Source: WLMZ01 sp043753895 (GTDB lineage Bacteria; Actinomycetota; Acidimicrobiia; Acidimicrobiales; Ilumatobacteraceae). Taken from it: a stretch of DNA of 64,000 nucleotides. The translations under genes and the position numbers were made by a program. The stretch lies in contig JAYUWK010000038.1 of the NCBI GenBank assembly GCA_043753895.1, positions 1 through 64,000 on the forward strand. The letters run 5' to 3'. How positions within the stretch are numbered: the first letter of the stretch is position 1; the number at the start of each line of letters is the position of its first letter. This document shows, one piece after another, positions 29,646-37,983 of the stretch. The notes under the pieces are model-generated. The model was not told where the DNA came from. It searched no databases and saw only the letters and a program-made list of their open reading frames with translations.

Positions 29646-29673
29646 GATGGTGTTCTCCAGTGATTCGGGGGAT

Positions 29674-29694
29674 GTTGAGTGATGTACACGCAAC
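29674..29694 (-). promoter_or_regulatory. HAIR-like HspR operator proximal to dnaK
   Basis: GTTGAGT-N7-ACGCAAC matches the HspR operator CTTGAGT-N7-ACTCAAG at 11 of 14 defined positions with exact spacing. A minus-strand TAGCGT hexamer (29693-29698) overlaps its edge and could be the -10 box, leaving a leader that carries the GGAG ribosome-binding site. Confidence 0.65.
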
Positions 29695-29738
29695 GCTACC
29701 GGCGACCCCGCGCCACATTCAACCCATCAGTCAGAAAA

Positions 29739-29759
29739 CTTGAGTCCTATCGACTTAGC
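29739..29759 (-). promoter_or_regulatory. HAIR-like HspR operator distal to dnaK
   Basis: CTTGAGT-N7-ACTTAGC has a perfect left half-site and a degenerate right half at the HAIR spacing. Its centre is 65 bp upstream of the proximal site, and it overlaps the last codons of the methyltransferase gene. Paired HAIR sites are known upstream of dnaK operons in other actinobacteria. Confidence 0.6.
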
Positions 29760-31161
29760 TTTTTGCCGCGGCGTACCCACACAGTCGACCCAGCGCCAAT
29801 GGGTCGGTGAGATCAATCACGTCGTGCAGCAATCCGGGTGCCGCAGCACGCAGCGCCTTGTCACCGTCGGTGCCCGGGCGAGGTAACGCCACGGTGAGTA
29901 CCACGAGCGGACCATCGAGATGATCACGCACCGCGGCGGCGCGACCGAGGACCCGCCACACGGTGTCGGTGCGCGCCAGACCGGCGCGATGACTCGTGGC
30001 GCCACCGGCCACGTCGAAGTACCACGCACCGCCCGCACTGTCGCGCGCGTGGATGCTGAGAGTGACACCAGTGCCGCGTACCCGACGTCCGGTCGCGACG
30101 ATGTGAAAACCGGCTGCGGCCAATGCCTCTTGGGCGATCTTGGCAGCACCCCCACCCGAGCCGCGCACGGCGGGGGGGCGCTCCACGTGGGACTCGGTGG
30201 CCACCCGCGCCCTGGCGATGTCCACATACGACGGATCGAGGTCGTAACCAATGAAGCGGCGCCCGAGTCGTGCAGCCGCCACCAGCGTGCTGCCACTGCC
30301 CATGAACGGGTCGAGCACGAGATCGTCCTGATAGGTGAACAGACCGATCAGCTTCTCGGGGAGTTCCACGGGAAAAGGCGCCGGGTGATTCACACGCTTG
30401 GCGCTCTCGGTGGGTATCTCCCACAGATCAAGGGTGAGCTCCATGAACTCATCAGCCGCCAACTCACTGCGCCACGGCAGGCCCTTCACCGCGCGCTTCT
30501 TCGTGCTCATGGCACGGTCGAAGCGACCCTTGCTGGCAACGATCACGCGCTCGGTGACATCGCGTAACACCGGATTGGCAGGGCTGCGGAACGATCCCCA
30601 CGCACATGATCCGGTGGCACCCTCGGCCTTGCGCCATACGATCTCACCGCGCAACAGCAGACCGAGGCGATCCTGCAGGATGTGAATCACGTCGGCCGAC
30701 AGGCTGCGGTATGGCTTGCGGCCGAGATTGGCCACGTTCACGGCAATGCGTCCGCCGGGCTCGAGTGTGCGCACGCATTCAGCGAACACGTCGTGCAGCA
30801 GTTCGAGGTACTCGAGATACGACGCCGGGATACCGTCACGGCCCAGTTCTTCTTCGTATGCTTTCCCGGCGAAGTACGGCGGCGAGGTGACCACCAGCGC
30901 CACCGAACCATCAGCAACCGCTGCCATGTCGCGCGAGTCGCCGCACATGAACGACTCGGTCACCGGCACCGGCATCATCACTGTCTCGTCGTTGCTGATC
31001 AGCGGCGCGCTGAAGCGTTCGTAGAAGCCGGTGGCATCGTGACTCTCACGACGGCTGACGCCGAAGTTCGATGTGGACGTCGATCTAGTCGGCGATCTAG
31101 TCGTCGATCTGGTCGTCGCAGATCTGGAACCAGGTCGCGGGGGTGTGCGTGGGCTTTCCAT
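29755..31161 (-). CDS. DNA methyltransferase (N4/N6 type) with extra C-terminal domain
   Basis: A 468-residue protein. The catalytic motif is TSPPYFAG and the SAM-binding part is DPFMGSGSTLVAAARLGRRFIGYDL, an N4-cytosine/N6-adenine methylase_N6_N4 arrangement with the target-recognition region between (about 140-260). Residues beyond about 330 form a second domain (TGVTLSIHARD, WYFDVAGG, RTDTVWRVLGRAAAV) that resembles a PD-(D/E)xK nuclease fold but lacks the ExK lysine. Residues about 15-32 are a TTRS/PTRS repeat. The start is uncertain; the conserved part begins at RRESHDATGFYERF. Confidence 0.8.
   Translation of the reverse strand: MESPRTPPRPGSRSATTRSTTRSPTRSTSTSNFGVSRRESHDATGFYERFSAPLISNDETVMMPVPVTESFMCGDSRDMAAVADGSVALVVTSPPYFAGKAYEEELGRDGIPASYLEYLELLHDVFAECVRTLEPGGRIAVNVANLGRKPYRSLSADVIHILQDRLGLLLRGEIVWRKAEGATGSCAWGSFRSPANPVLRDVTERVIVASKGRFDRAMSTKKRAVKGLPWRSELAADEFMELTLDLWEIPTESAKRVNHPAPFPVELPEKLIGLFTYQDDLVLDPFMGSGSTLVAAARLGRRFIGYDLDPSYVDIARARVATESHVERPPAVRGSGGGAAKIAQEALAAAGFHIVATGRRVRGTGVTLSIHARDSAGGAWYFDVAGGATSHRAGLARTDTVWRVLGRAAAVRDHLDGPLVVLTVALPRPGTDGDKALRAAAPGLLHDVIDLTDPLALGRLCGYAAAKS
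31081..31116. repeat. 12-bp tandem repeat in the 5' end of the methyltransferase gene
   Basis: Three 12-bp units (cgatctagtcgg, cgatctagtcgt, cgatctggtcgt) follow each other, with a fourth degenerate GATC-containing copy after them. Each unit holds one GATC. In the gene frame they encode TTRS/TTRS/PTRS. If translation really starts downstream, these repeats would instead lie in the mRNA leader. Confidence 0.8.
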
Positions 31162-31194
31162 GGGCAACGCGCACGTTACAATAGCCCGCGCGAA

Positions 31195-32415
31195 TCAGGT
31201 GGAATGCGAGCGATCCTGTTCCTCGGGCGGACGGATATTGCGGAACATCGCCAACAGCAACAAGTCGTAGGTGATCTTGAGCGAGCCTGCGATGATGAGT
31301 GGCCAGCCGAACGAACTGCGGTCCAGCATCCATCCGGCGGCAAGCGGCGGCAAGGCAGAGGCGAGGCTACGCGGCACGTTCGTGACGCTCGCCGCCGCAG
31401 CACGTTCGGCCGGCGAGACCACTGCCATCACATACGAGTTGCGCGCCGGCACGTCCATCGCCGACAGCAGACTGCGTGCGATCAGAAAGGCCACTGCCCA
31501 TCCGAGGCTCGGCACGAGTGCGGCGCAGATCAGGAACACCTGCGCCGGCAGGTGGGTGAAGACCATCGTACGAATCAGCCCGATGCGTTTGGCGATGCGC
31601 GCCGACACGAACGCCGAGAACGCCGAGCACACGCCTGTCCAGAACAACAGCGCGCCGGCCACGGCCACCGACAAATCGAAACGCTCGTACAACCAGAGCG
31701 CAAGGAACGACTGCACCACGAACCCGCCACCGAGCGCGTCGATGCTGAACACCGTGGCGAGTTTGAAGACGATGCGGCGCGACTGGCCCAGCGGCGCCGC
31801 ACGCGCCGAACCAACGGCCTCAATGGACGGAGTGAGCGACGAGTAGATCAGGAACGTGCCGACTCCACCAACTGCGTACGCTGCGAACACACCGCGCAGC
31901 GCCGTGGCACGATCGATCGAGGTGTGATGCACCACCCAGTCGGGCACACCGGCGGCCAACGAACCAAGCGCCCCGCAGATACTGCCGATGAACGCATAGC
32001 GCGCAAACATCGCTGTTCGCTGTTCGTTCGACACGGTGGCCGCAAGCAGCGACTGCTCCATTGGTAGGAACACGCTCACGTCGCCGCTCGAGGGGTTCAT
32101 CGTGCCGACCGCGCCGACGATCACCAGCACCACGAACACAGTCGTGGTGGCATACGTGACGCCGGTGACGAACATCAAGCCAGAACCGCAGAGCAGGATC
32201 GCGCGGCGCGTGAAACGGTGCCCGTATACCCCCGTGGCCAAGGTGAGCGCGGCAGAGCCGAGCAACATGGAGCTAACCACGATGCCGACGTCGAAGTTGC
32301 TGTATCCGAGCAGCTTCAGATATGCACCCAGCACCACCGAAACGGTGCCATCCACAAACCCGCGGATGCCACGAGTCGATGTGAGGCGCACACCATCGAC
32401 GGTCTGGAGAGCCAT
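31195..32415 (-). CDS. MFS transporter
   Basis: A 406-residue protein with about twelve predicted membrane helices and the charged cytoplasmic loops of the major facilitator superfamily (GHRFTRRAI after helix 2, ARIAKRIGLIRTM after helix 8). The middle loop (about 190-215) is short and hydrophilic. No substrate signature is visible; sequence style is that of drug-efflux or unknown-substrate MFS proteins. The ATG lies 12 bp after the M14 peptidase stop, so the two may be co-transcribed. Confidence 0.82.
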   Translation of the reverse strand: MALQTVDGVRLTSTRGIRGFVDGTVSVVLGAYLKLLGYSNFDVGIVVSSMLLGSAALTLATGVYGHRFTRRAILLCGSGLMFVTGVTYATTTVFVVLVIVGAVGTMNPSSGDVSVFLPMEQSLLAATVSNEQRTAMFARYAFIGSICGALGSLAAGVPDWVVHHTSIDRATALRGVFAAYAVGGVGTFLIYSSLTPSIEAVGSARAAPLGQSRRIVFKLATVFSIDALGGGFVVQSFLALWLYERFDLSVAVAGALLFWTGVCSAFSAFVSARIAKRIGLIRTMVFTHLPAQVFLICAALVPSLGWAVAFLIARSLLSAMDVPARNSYVMAVVSPAERAAAASVTNVPRSLASALPPLAAGWMLDRSSFGWPLIIAGSLKITYDLLLLAMFRNIRPPEEQDRSHST

Positions 32416-32426
32416 CAGCGCGCTCG

Positions 32427-34121
32427 CTACGGAGCGATCGTCACCTTGCGCTGAACAACGCCGGCGCGAGGGTGCTTGGCAACGGCAGTGATGCCGGCGA
32501 TGCCGTCGGCGTCGCCGGCACGAATCATCCACCGCGCCAACACCCGATCGGGTGTTCCGTCGTTACGACTGCCGGAGTTGAGTCGTTGCGCGCTGCGTCC
32601 CGAGAGTTGCCCGCACTGCACACGGTTCACACCGCCCACGATGGTGACCCCGGCAGGGAGGTCGAGTTCGGCCGTGAGCGCCAACACGAGGGTTTCCTTT
32701 TCGGCGCGCGTGCTGATGTGCGTCGGCAACCAGCCCGTGTTCGCAATACCCACGTCGATCTGCCAGATGTTGTCACCCAGAGCCGTGGCCGACGCGTTGA
32801 TGATGTCGAGATGAGGGGCGGCCAACGCCTGGAAGACGGCGAACTCGGCGTGCGGTCGAATCTCATCGACCAGCAACGACCCGGGTGGGTTGACGTACGC
32901 GTGGAACGTGTCGAGTCCGCCGATCTCGACCGGACCGAGTTGCGGATGATCGAAGTGCGTCCACGCCACGTAGTAGTCGCCGTGCGCGTCGCACCACCGC
33001 GCGATGGCCAACTCGTCGTCTGCCGTGAGCCCGACGTACCAGATGTCGGTGCTCGCGCGTTTGCCGGTGGCGGCATGCACCAGATCCCAGAACTCGGTGG
33101 TCCAGCCGAACAGACCGAGATGCTCGTACGCCCAATCGTCAGCGGCACCGCTCATTGTGGTGTTCGTATCCCACGTGAAGTCCTCGTACACCGAGTGCAC
33201 CGGATACGAGGTGAGTGCTGTGCCCCGCGCGCCGAGTTCGTTCCACGTCCACACATCGAACGGTGGCAATTTCGAATCACTCAGCGTGCTCGATGGACGC
33301 AGCAACACCCCACCGTGGGTGTGGTAGGCGTTGTACCCACAGATGTTGGGGCGAGCCACGATCGCGCGCACCAGTGCGTCGATCTCGGGTTCGCTCAACG
33401 GATGATCGCCGGCGCCACGCGTGCCGGTGCCCCAACCGGCGGGGAAGTTACGGTTCAAGTCGAGCGACTCGGGTCTCGCGGGCGTCGGAACCGTGAACCC
33501 ATCGTACGCCTCGATGGTGCCTTCCGAGAGAAGGCGATAGCGGGTGACTCCAGCGAGCACGACTCCGTCGGCAGGAACCGGAACCATCACGCGAGCATCG
33601 TCGGCATGAGGCATCCAGGCACCGTTCGGATCGACGATGCGCATGGTGAGCACGCGGCCGTCGCCGTTGATGTCGTGCTGCACAAGCCCCGGCCACTGAT
33701 GGCGCTCGCGCCACGGCCACGGACGCATGCTGCTCCGGCGAAAGATGGGCGAGTCGGCTAGGGCGGCCTCGACACCATCGGGATTCACACGAGGCGCCAC
33801 GTAGAACGTGCACGTGCGCAGCGCGTGCAGCGTGGTCTCGTCGCCGCGATTCGCCGCCGTGACCAGATGGTGCAGCAGATACATCGCTGCGGCCCCACCG
33901 GTGACCTCGATGGAGTGAATGTTCGCGTCCACCCAGTATGCGGGCTTGGTGTCATCGGGTCCGGTGGTGGAATCGGTGACCGCCACGAGCCAGAGCGGGC
34001 GGCCCTCGAACGAGGTTCCGTATTGCTCGAGCGTCACGAGCGCCGGGTACTCGCGAGCGAGATCGTGTAGCGCATCGGTGAGCTCGGCGAACCTGACAAA
34101 TCGATCGAACGGCAGGGTCAT
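32427..34121 (-). CDS. M14-family zinc carboxypeptidase
   Basis: A 564-residue metallopeptidase. Zinc ligands appear as HSIE (H69, E72) in ANIHSIEVTG and a histidine in YNAYHTHGG; the catalytic glutamate is in GWTTEFWDL. LDLNRNFPAGW is the typical substrate-binding loop. A C-terminal beta-sandwich domain (about 440-564) follows. There is no signal peptide, so it probably acts in the cytoplasm on peptides or a conjugated amino acid. TAGGGT lies 6 nt before the ATG. The MFS gene follows directly, which could import its substrate. Confidence 0.87.
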   Translation of the reverse strand: MTLPFDRFVRFAELTDALHDLAREYPALVTLEQYGTSFEGRPLWLVAVTDSTTGPDDTKPAYWVDANIHSIEVTGGAAAMYLLHHLVTAANRGDETTLHALRTCTFYVAPRVNPDGVEAALADSPIFRRSSMRPWPWRERHQWPGLVQHDINGDGRVLTMRIVDPNGAWMPHADDARVMVPVPADGVVLAGVTRYRLLSEGTIEAYDGFTVPTPARPESLDLNRNFPAGWGTGTRGAGDHPLSEPEIDALVRAIVARPNICGYNAYHTHGGVLLRPSSTLSDSKLPPFDVWTWNELGARGTALTSYPVHSVYEDFTWDTNTTMSGAADDWAYEHLGLFGWTTEFWDLVHAATGKRASTDIWYVGLTADDELAIARWCDAHGDYYVAWTHFDHPQLGPVEIGGLDTFHAYVNPPGSLLVDEIRPHAEFAVFQALAAPHLDIINASATALGDNIWQIDVGIANTGWLPTHISTRAEKETLVLALTAELDLPAGVTIVGGVNRVQCGQLSGRSAQRLNSGSRNDGTPDRVLARWMIRAGDADGIAGITAVAKHPRAGVVQRKVTIAP

Positions 34122-34212
34122 GCCACGACCCTATCGGTCTCGGGTTCGCGGCTTCCGAACGACGAAATCCCGCGTCTGGACGAAGCTGTCACGATGGCGG
34201 TGATGAACGTTC

Positions 34213-34218
34213 TATAAT
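34213..34218 (+). promoter_or_regulatory. Consensus TATAAT -10 box, leaderless
   Basis: A perfect TATAAT lies 7 nt before the ATG at 34226, so the transcript would start at the start codon. No Shine-Dalgarno sequence is present. This is the clearest single example of the leaderless pattern of the window. Confidence 0.7.
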
Positions 34219-34225
34219 CGCGTGC

Positions 34226-34651
34226 ATGGCGAGCAAAAAGGCATCACTCGAACACCTCCGCAATGTCCCTCTGTTCTCATCGTGTTCCACCAAGGACCTC
34301 GAGAAGATCGCGAAGGCCGGCGACGAATTGGTGATGCCTGCGGGCAGCATGATCGTCGATCAGGGCCAGACCGGGCGCGAGGCATTCATCGTTCTCGAAG
34401 GCTCAGTCACCGTGAAGCGCAACGGCAAGAAGGTCGCCACCCTCGGTGCCGGCACCGTGGTCGGCGAACTATCGCTGCTTGACCATGGCCCCCGCACCGC
34501 GACGGTGGTGTGCGACACCGACTGCCGGCTGATGCTGATCACGCAGCGCCATTTCCTCGCCGTTGTCGACGATGTCCCGGCACTCGCGCACAAACTGCTC
34601 GCATCGTTGGCCGGGCGCATTCGCGAGCTCGACCGCCAGTCCTACGGCTGA
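34226..34651 (+). CDS. Single-domain cyclic-nucleotide-binding protein
   Basis: A 141-residue protein that is almost entirely one cNMP-binding (CAP_ED) domain. The phosphate-binding cassette reads GELSLLDHGPRTATV, with the conserved Glu and Arg that contact cyclic AMP ribose and phosphate. There is no DNA-binding or enzymatic domain, so it would act through a partner protein. A leaderless promoter precedes it. Its 3' end overlaps the convergent membrane coiled-coil gene by 10 bp. Confidence 0.88.
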   Translation: MASKKASLEHLRNVPLFSSCSTKDLEKIAKAGDELVMPAGSMIVDQGQTGREAFIVLEGSVTVKRNGKKVATLGAGTVVGELSLLDHGPRTATVVCDTDCRLMLITQRHFLAVVDDVPALAHKLLASLAGRIRELDRQSYG

Positions 34652-35358
34652 GTCGTTTCAGGCACGGTCGTTTCAGGCACGGTCGTCACAGGCTCGCTCG
34701 TCAACGGCGGTTGCATCGATCGCACGATTCGGTCGGCGACCACCAGCAACAACAGCAACGCGACCGCACCGAGCACCAGCGCCACACGCCACAACACGAC
34801 ACCCCGATCGATCTCGTCGGTGGTCTCCCTGATGGCGTTCTGCGCAGCGCGTAGCTCGTTAGGAATCGCCTGCACAGTGCTCACCGATGCGGCCAGCGTC
34901 GGCACGACGGCCTTGAGGTTCGCGAAGGCCTCGTTGAGACCACCTTGCACTTCGAGCAGCGCCTCCTCGGCCTGCGCGAGATTGGTACTCAAGATGTCGG
35001 CGCCGGCAATCACGGGCACGCCGAGTACGGACACCGTGTCGAGCAGCGTGCGCACGTTCTTCGACACCTCGATCGTGTGATCTATCGCCTCGCTCGCGGA
35101 GCGCATGCCATTCGACAGCGTGCTCACCGCTTTCTGGAGTTCGGTCGCGAGGGCCGCGGTGGTGTCGGCCAACTCGGCTGCACGCCCGAGCGCCTGGTCG
35201 GTTGCACGCAGTCCGTCGGCCGATGCTCCGCCGATATTGCCTGTAGCGATCCAGCCGAGCGTGCCTGCGAGAACCACGCACACCATCGCCAATCGGATCA
35301 GCCATGTGGTCGATGTCGTTTGCACTTCTCCATTGTGGCCGAATCGCGCCGTCAACAT
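34642..35358 (-). CDS. Membrane-anchored coiled-coil protein, unknown function
   Basis: I do not recognise this 238-residue protein. It has a membrane helix near residues 20-40, a long alanine- and leucine-rich helical region (about 50-185) suited to a coiled coil outside the membrane, and a second membrane helix (about 190-213). The tail consists of VPETT repeats encoded by a 15-bp direct repeat. The topology resembles chemoreceptor-like or division-scaffold proteins without a signalling domain. The start is uncertain: an in-frame GTG lies at 35325. It is divergent from etfD. Confidence 0.65.
   Translation of the reverse strand: MLTARFGHNGEVQTTSTTWLIRLAMVCVVLAGTLGWIATGNIGGASADGLRATDQALGRAAELADTTAALATELQKAVSTLSNGMRSASEAIDHTIEVSKNVRTLLDTVSVLGVPVIAGADILSTNLAQAEEALLEVQGGLNEAFANLKAVVPTLAASVSTVQAIPNELRAAQNAIRETTDEIDRGVVLWRVALVLGAVALLLLLVVADRIVRSMQPPLTSEPVTTVPETTVPETTQP
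34652..34681. repeat. 15-bp direct repeat (2 exact copies)
   Basis: gtcgtttcaggcacg occurs twice in immediate succession (34652-34666, 34667-34681), followed by a partial third copy. It encodes the VPETT repeats at the C-terminus of the coiled-coil membrane protein and begins 1 bp after the stop codon of the cNMP-binding gene on the other strand. Confidence 0.85.
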
Positions 35359-35396
35359 GGGCGCGTGGCATGTCGCGAACTAGGGTTCTCTTCGTT

Positions 35397-37670
35397 ATGA
35401 GCACGCACGCGTCCTCCCCAGCGCCGGATTCAACCCCGAAGCGCTTCAAACCACACCAACTCGTCATCGCGATGGGCATCTTCATCGGTGTCTTCACGGT
35501 GGTGTCGGGCATCATCCCGCTCATCACGAACTGGCACAGCACGAAAGAAGTGACGCGCGAAGCATTCGGCGGTATCCCCGGTCCGCTGCAGATCGCGTTC
35601 TACACCGTCATTCCGGCACTGTTGGTGTGGGGTGCCTTTGCGTTCGCCGACCGAGTCAAGAATTGGGAGCGGGGCGGACCCGATCGTCGCCGCACCACGT
35701 CGAGGAACGCGAAGCGTCGCCTCGCCGATTTCCGTGCCGGCGTCTACATGCGCACGCTGTTGCGTGATTCCGCAGCGGGGCTCATGCACAGCATGATCTA
35801 CTTCGGCTTCCTCGGCCTGCTCGCTGTCACCACCGTGCTCGAAGTCGATCATCAACTCCCCCCGAGCCTGAAGTTCCTGCACGGCCACGTATACATGGCG
35901 TATTCGTTCTTCGGCGATCTTGCCGGGCTCGTCTTCGTCGGTGGCATCGTCTGGGCCATCATGCGCCGCTACATCCAGCGCCCCTATCGCATCCGCATCA
36001 AGACCAAACCCGAGCACGCGCTCATCCTTGGTGTATTCCTCAGCATCGGACTCACCGGTTATCTCGCCGAGGTCTTCCGCATCGCCCAGATCGATCAGCC
36101 GAGCTACGAGAAGTGGAGCTTTATCGGCTACCCGCTCAGCAAGTTGTTCGACGGCATGTCTGCGCACAACCTCGACGTGTGGCACCAGATCTCTTGGGGC
36201 GCCCACGTGATCAGCTTCATCGCGTTCTTGGCGATCCTGCCGATCACGATGCTGCGCCACATGTTCACCTCGCCGCTGAACATGTACCTGAAGGATCGCG
36301 AACGCCCCAAGGGCGCGATGAAGGCAATGCCCAATCTCACCGAAACCTCGCTCGAAACCTTCGGGGCCGCCGTGGTCGAGGACTTCACATGGAAGCAGCT
36401 GCTCGACACCGATGCCTGCACGATGTGTGGCCGCTGCACGAGCGTGTGCCCGGCACACGCCACCGGTAAGCCGCTCGACCCACGTGAGATCGTGCTCAAG
36501 ACCGGCGAGGTCATGGCCGCCACGGCCGCCCACGCCGCGGGTGGTCATGTGTCGCCCCCCATCGGTACCGATGGTGGTATCACGATCAGCTCGAACTCAT
36601 TGTTCGAGCGCATCACCGCCGAGGAAATCTGGGCGTGCACCACCTGCCGTGCATGCGACGAGATCTGCCCGGTGAACATCGAAATCCTCGACAAGATCCT
36701 CGACATGCGTCGCTATCTGTCGCTGATGGAAAGCAACTTCCCCGCCGAGTTGGGCAACGCGTATCGGGCGATGGAAAACCAGGGCAACCCGTGGGGCATG
36801 AACCAGGGCGAGCGGGGCGATTGGGCCAAGGACCTTGATGTCACCATCGTCGATCCGGGCGAGGTGCTGCAGAGTGAATACCTCTACTGGGTCGGCTGTG
36901 CCGGGTCGTTCGACGACAAGAACAAAAAAGTCACCCAGGCCATGGCCAAGCTGTTACGGCGTGCCGGCATCAGCGTGGCAATCCTGGGGCCATCGGAGAT
37001 GTGCACCGGCGATTCCGCCCGGCGTAGCGGCAACGAGTACCTGTTCCAGATGCTTGCGATGCCCAACATCGAAATGCTCAACGGTATGGGCGTGAAGAAG
37101 ATCATCACCCAGTGCCCGCACTGCTTCAACACGTTGAAGAACGAGTACCCGCAACTCGGTGGCAACTACGAGCTCGTGCACCACACGCAGTTGCTCGAGT
37201 CGCTCATCGAGAGCGGCCAGCTCGACGTCAGCCAGGCCACGCTCGAGGAGCGCATCACCTATCACGACAGCTGCTACCTCGGTCGGCACAACGATGTGTA
37301 CCTCGCACCGCGCAAGGTGGTTGGTTCCATCAAGGGCATCGAGGTCGTCGAAATGCAACGCAACGGCACCAAGGGCATGTGCTGTGGTGCGGGCGGGGCG
37401 CGCATGTGGATGGAAGAGACCATCGGTACCAAGGTCAACGACGAGCGCGCCATGGAGGCAATCTCCACCGGTGCGACGCGCGTGGCTACGGCGTGCCCGT
37501 TCTGTTACGTGATGCTCGACGACGGCGTCAAGGCGGCCGGTAAGGACGAGACCGAGGTGAAGGTGGCCGACATCGCGATCCACCTCATCGAGGCGATCGA
37601 GAACGGCGAGCGCATGCTTGCCGCAACCCAGAGCGACGCACCCTTGGCGTCACCGATCGCCGGCGAATAG
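35397..37670 (+). CDS. etfD: EtfD-like membrane Fe-S protein (ETF:menaquinone oxidoreductase)
   Basis: A 757-residue protein. The N-terminal membrane part (about five helices, residues 15-290) resembles NarI/heterodisulfide reductase cytochrome b subunits. Two 4Fe-4S motifs follow: CTMCGRCTSVCP (from C341) and CTTCRACDEICP (from C414). Two CCG domains come next, with CPHC, SCYLGRHND, CCGAGG and CPFC. The layout matches mycobacterial EtfD (Rv0338c), which passes electrons from fatty-acid beta-oxidation, via electron-transfer flavoprotein, to menaquinone. TAGGGT lies 10 nt before the ATG. No etfBA genes are in the window. Confidence 0.88.
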   Translation: MSTHASSPAPDSTPKRFKPHQLVIAMGIFIGVFTVVSGIIPLITNWHSTKEVTREAFGGIPGPLQIAFYTVIPALLVWGAFAFADRVKNWERGGPDRRRTTSRNAKRRLADFRAGVYMRTLLRDSAAGLMHSMIYFGFLGLLAVTTVLEVDHQLPPSLKFLHGHVYMAYSFFGDLAGLVFVGGIVWAIMRRYIQRPYRIRIKTKPEHALILGVFLSIGLTGYLAEVFRIAQIDQPSYEKWSFIGYPLSKLFDGMSAHNLDVWHQISWGAHVISFIAFLAILPITMLRHMFTSPLNMYLKDRERPKGAMKAMPNLTETSLETFGAAVVEDFTWKQLLDTDACTMCGRCTSVCPAHATGKPLDPREIVLKTGEVMAATAAHAAGGHVSPPIGTDGGITISSNSLFERITAEEIWACTTCRACDEICPVNIEILDKILDMRRYLSLMESNFPAELGNAYRAMENQGNPWGMNQGERGDWAKDLDVTIVDPGEVLQSEYLYWVGCAGSFDDKNKKVTQAMAKLLRRAGISVAILGPSEMCTGDSARRSGNEYLFQMLAMPNIEMLNGMGVKKIITQCPHCFNTLKNEYPQLGGNYELVHHTQLLESLIESGQLDVSQATLEERITYHDSCYLGRHNDVYLAPRKVVGSIKGIEVVEMQRNGTKGMCCGAGGARMWMEETIGTKVNDERAMEAISTGATRVATACPFCYVMLDDGVKAAGKDETEVKVADIAIHLIEAIENGERMLAATQSDAPLASPIAGE

Positions 37671-37983
37671 ACCACCGGCCAAGGTGGCAGGTCCGTGAGC
37701 GCCCGATCACATCTGGCGCCGCTCAGGTTTTTGTCCGCGCGAACAGATCGACTTTGCATATGTTCCCTCGCTCAAACGGGCCGGGACGGGGACCGCAATG
37801 CCCTGTCGGCTCCCCGGAGCGAGCCGCATCGGTTTTCGACATCCGTCAACTGAATCGGCCTTGACAGATCCGTCAACGGGCGACGACGGATCTCGTGTGG
37901 TGTCACCACCGCCCCGCACACAACAACACTGGGTTACAGCACCTGTCGCCGGCGAGTCGTCCCGCGCCGCCAACGCCTCGGCG
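37671..37983. other. 313-bp gap between convergent genes, with a palindrome
   Basis: No convincing gene is seen between the ends of etfD and dcd. The gap holds a near-perfect 16-bp palindrome, TTGACAGATCCGTCAA (37861-37876), and a second ATCCGTCAAC copy 27 bp upstream (37841-37850). There are also several GC-rich stems, but none followed by a T-run. A small RNA or a regulator-binding region is possible. I could not match it to a riboswitch. Confidence 0.4.

Noticed and set aside
28902..29663. Open frame of 253 codons opposite dnaK
   Set aside because: Antisense shadow of the conserved dnaK 5' region. Dual-strand coding at dnaK has been claimed before in other organisms, but nothing here supports it.
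37741..37900. Possible c-di-AMP or cobalamin riboswitch
   Set aside because: Short fragments such as GGGGAGCC-type runs occur, but the conserved cores of either class could not be assembled, and no gene starts downstream on the matching strand.
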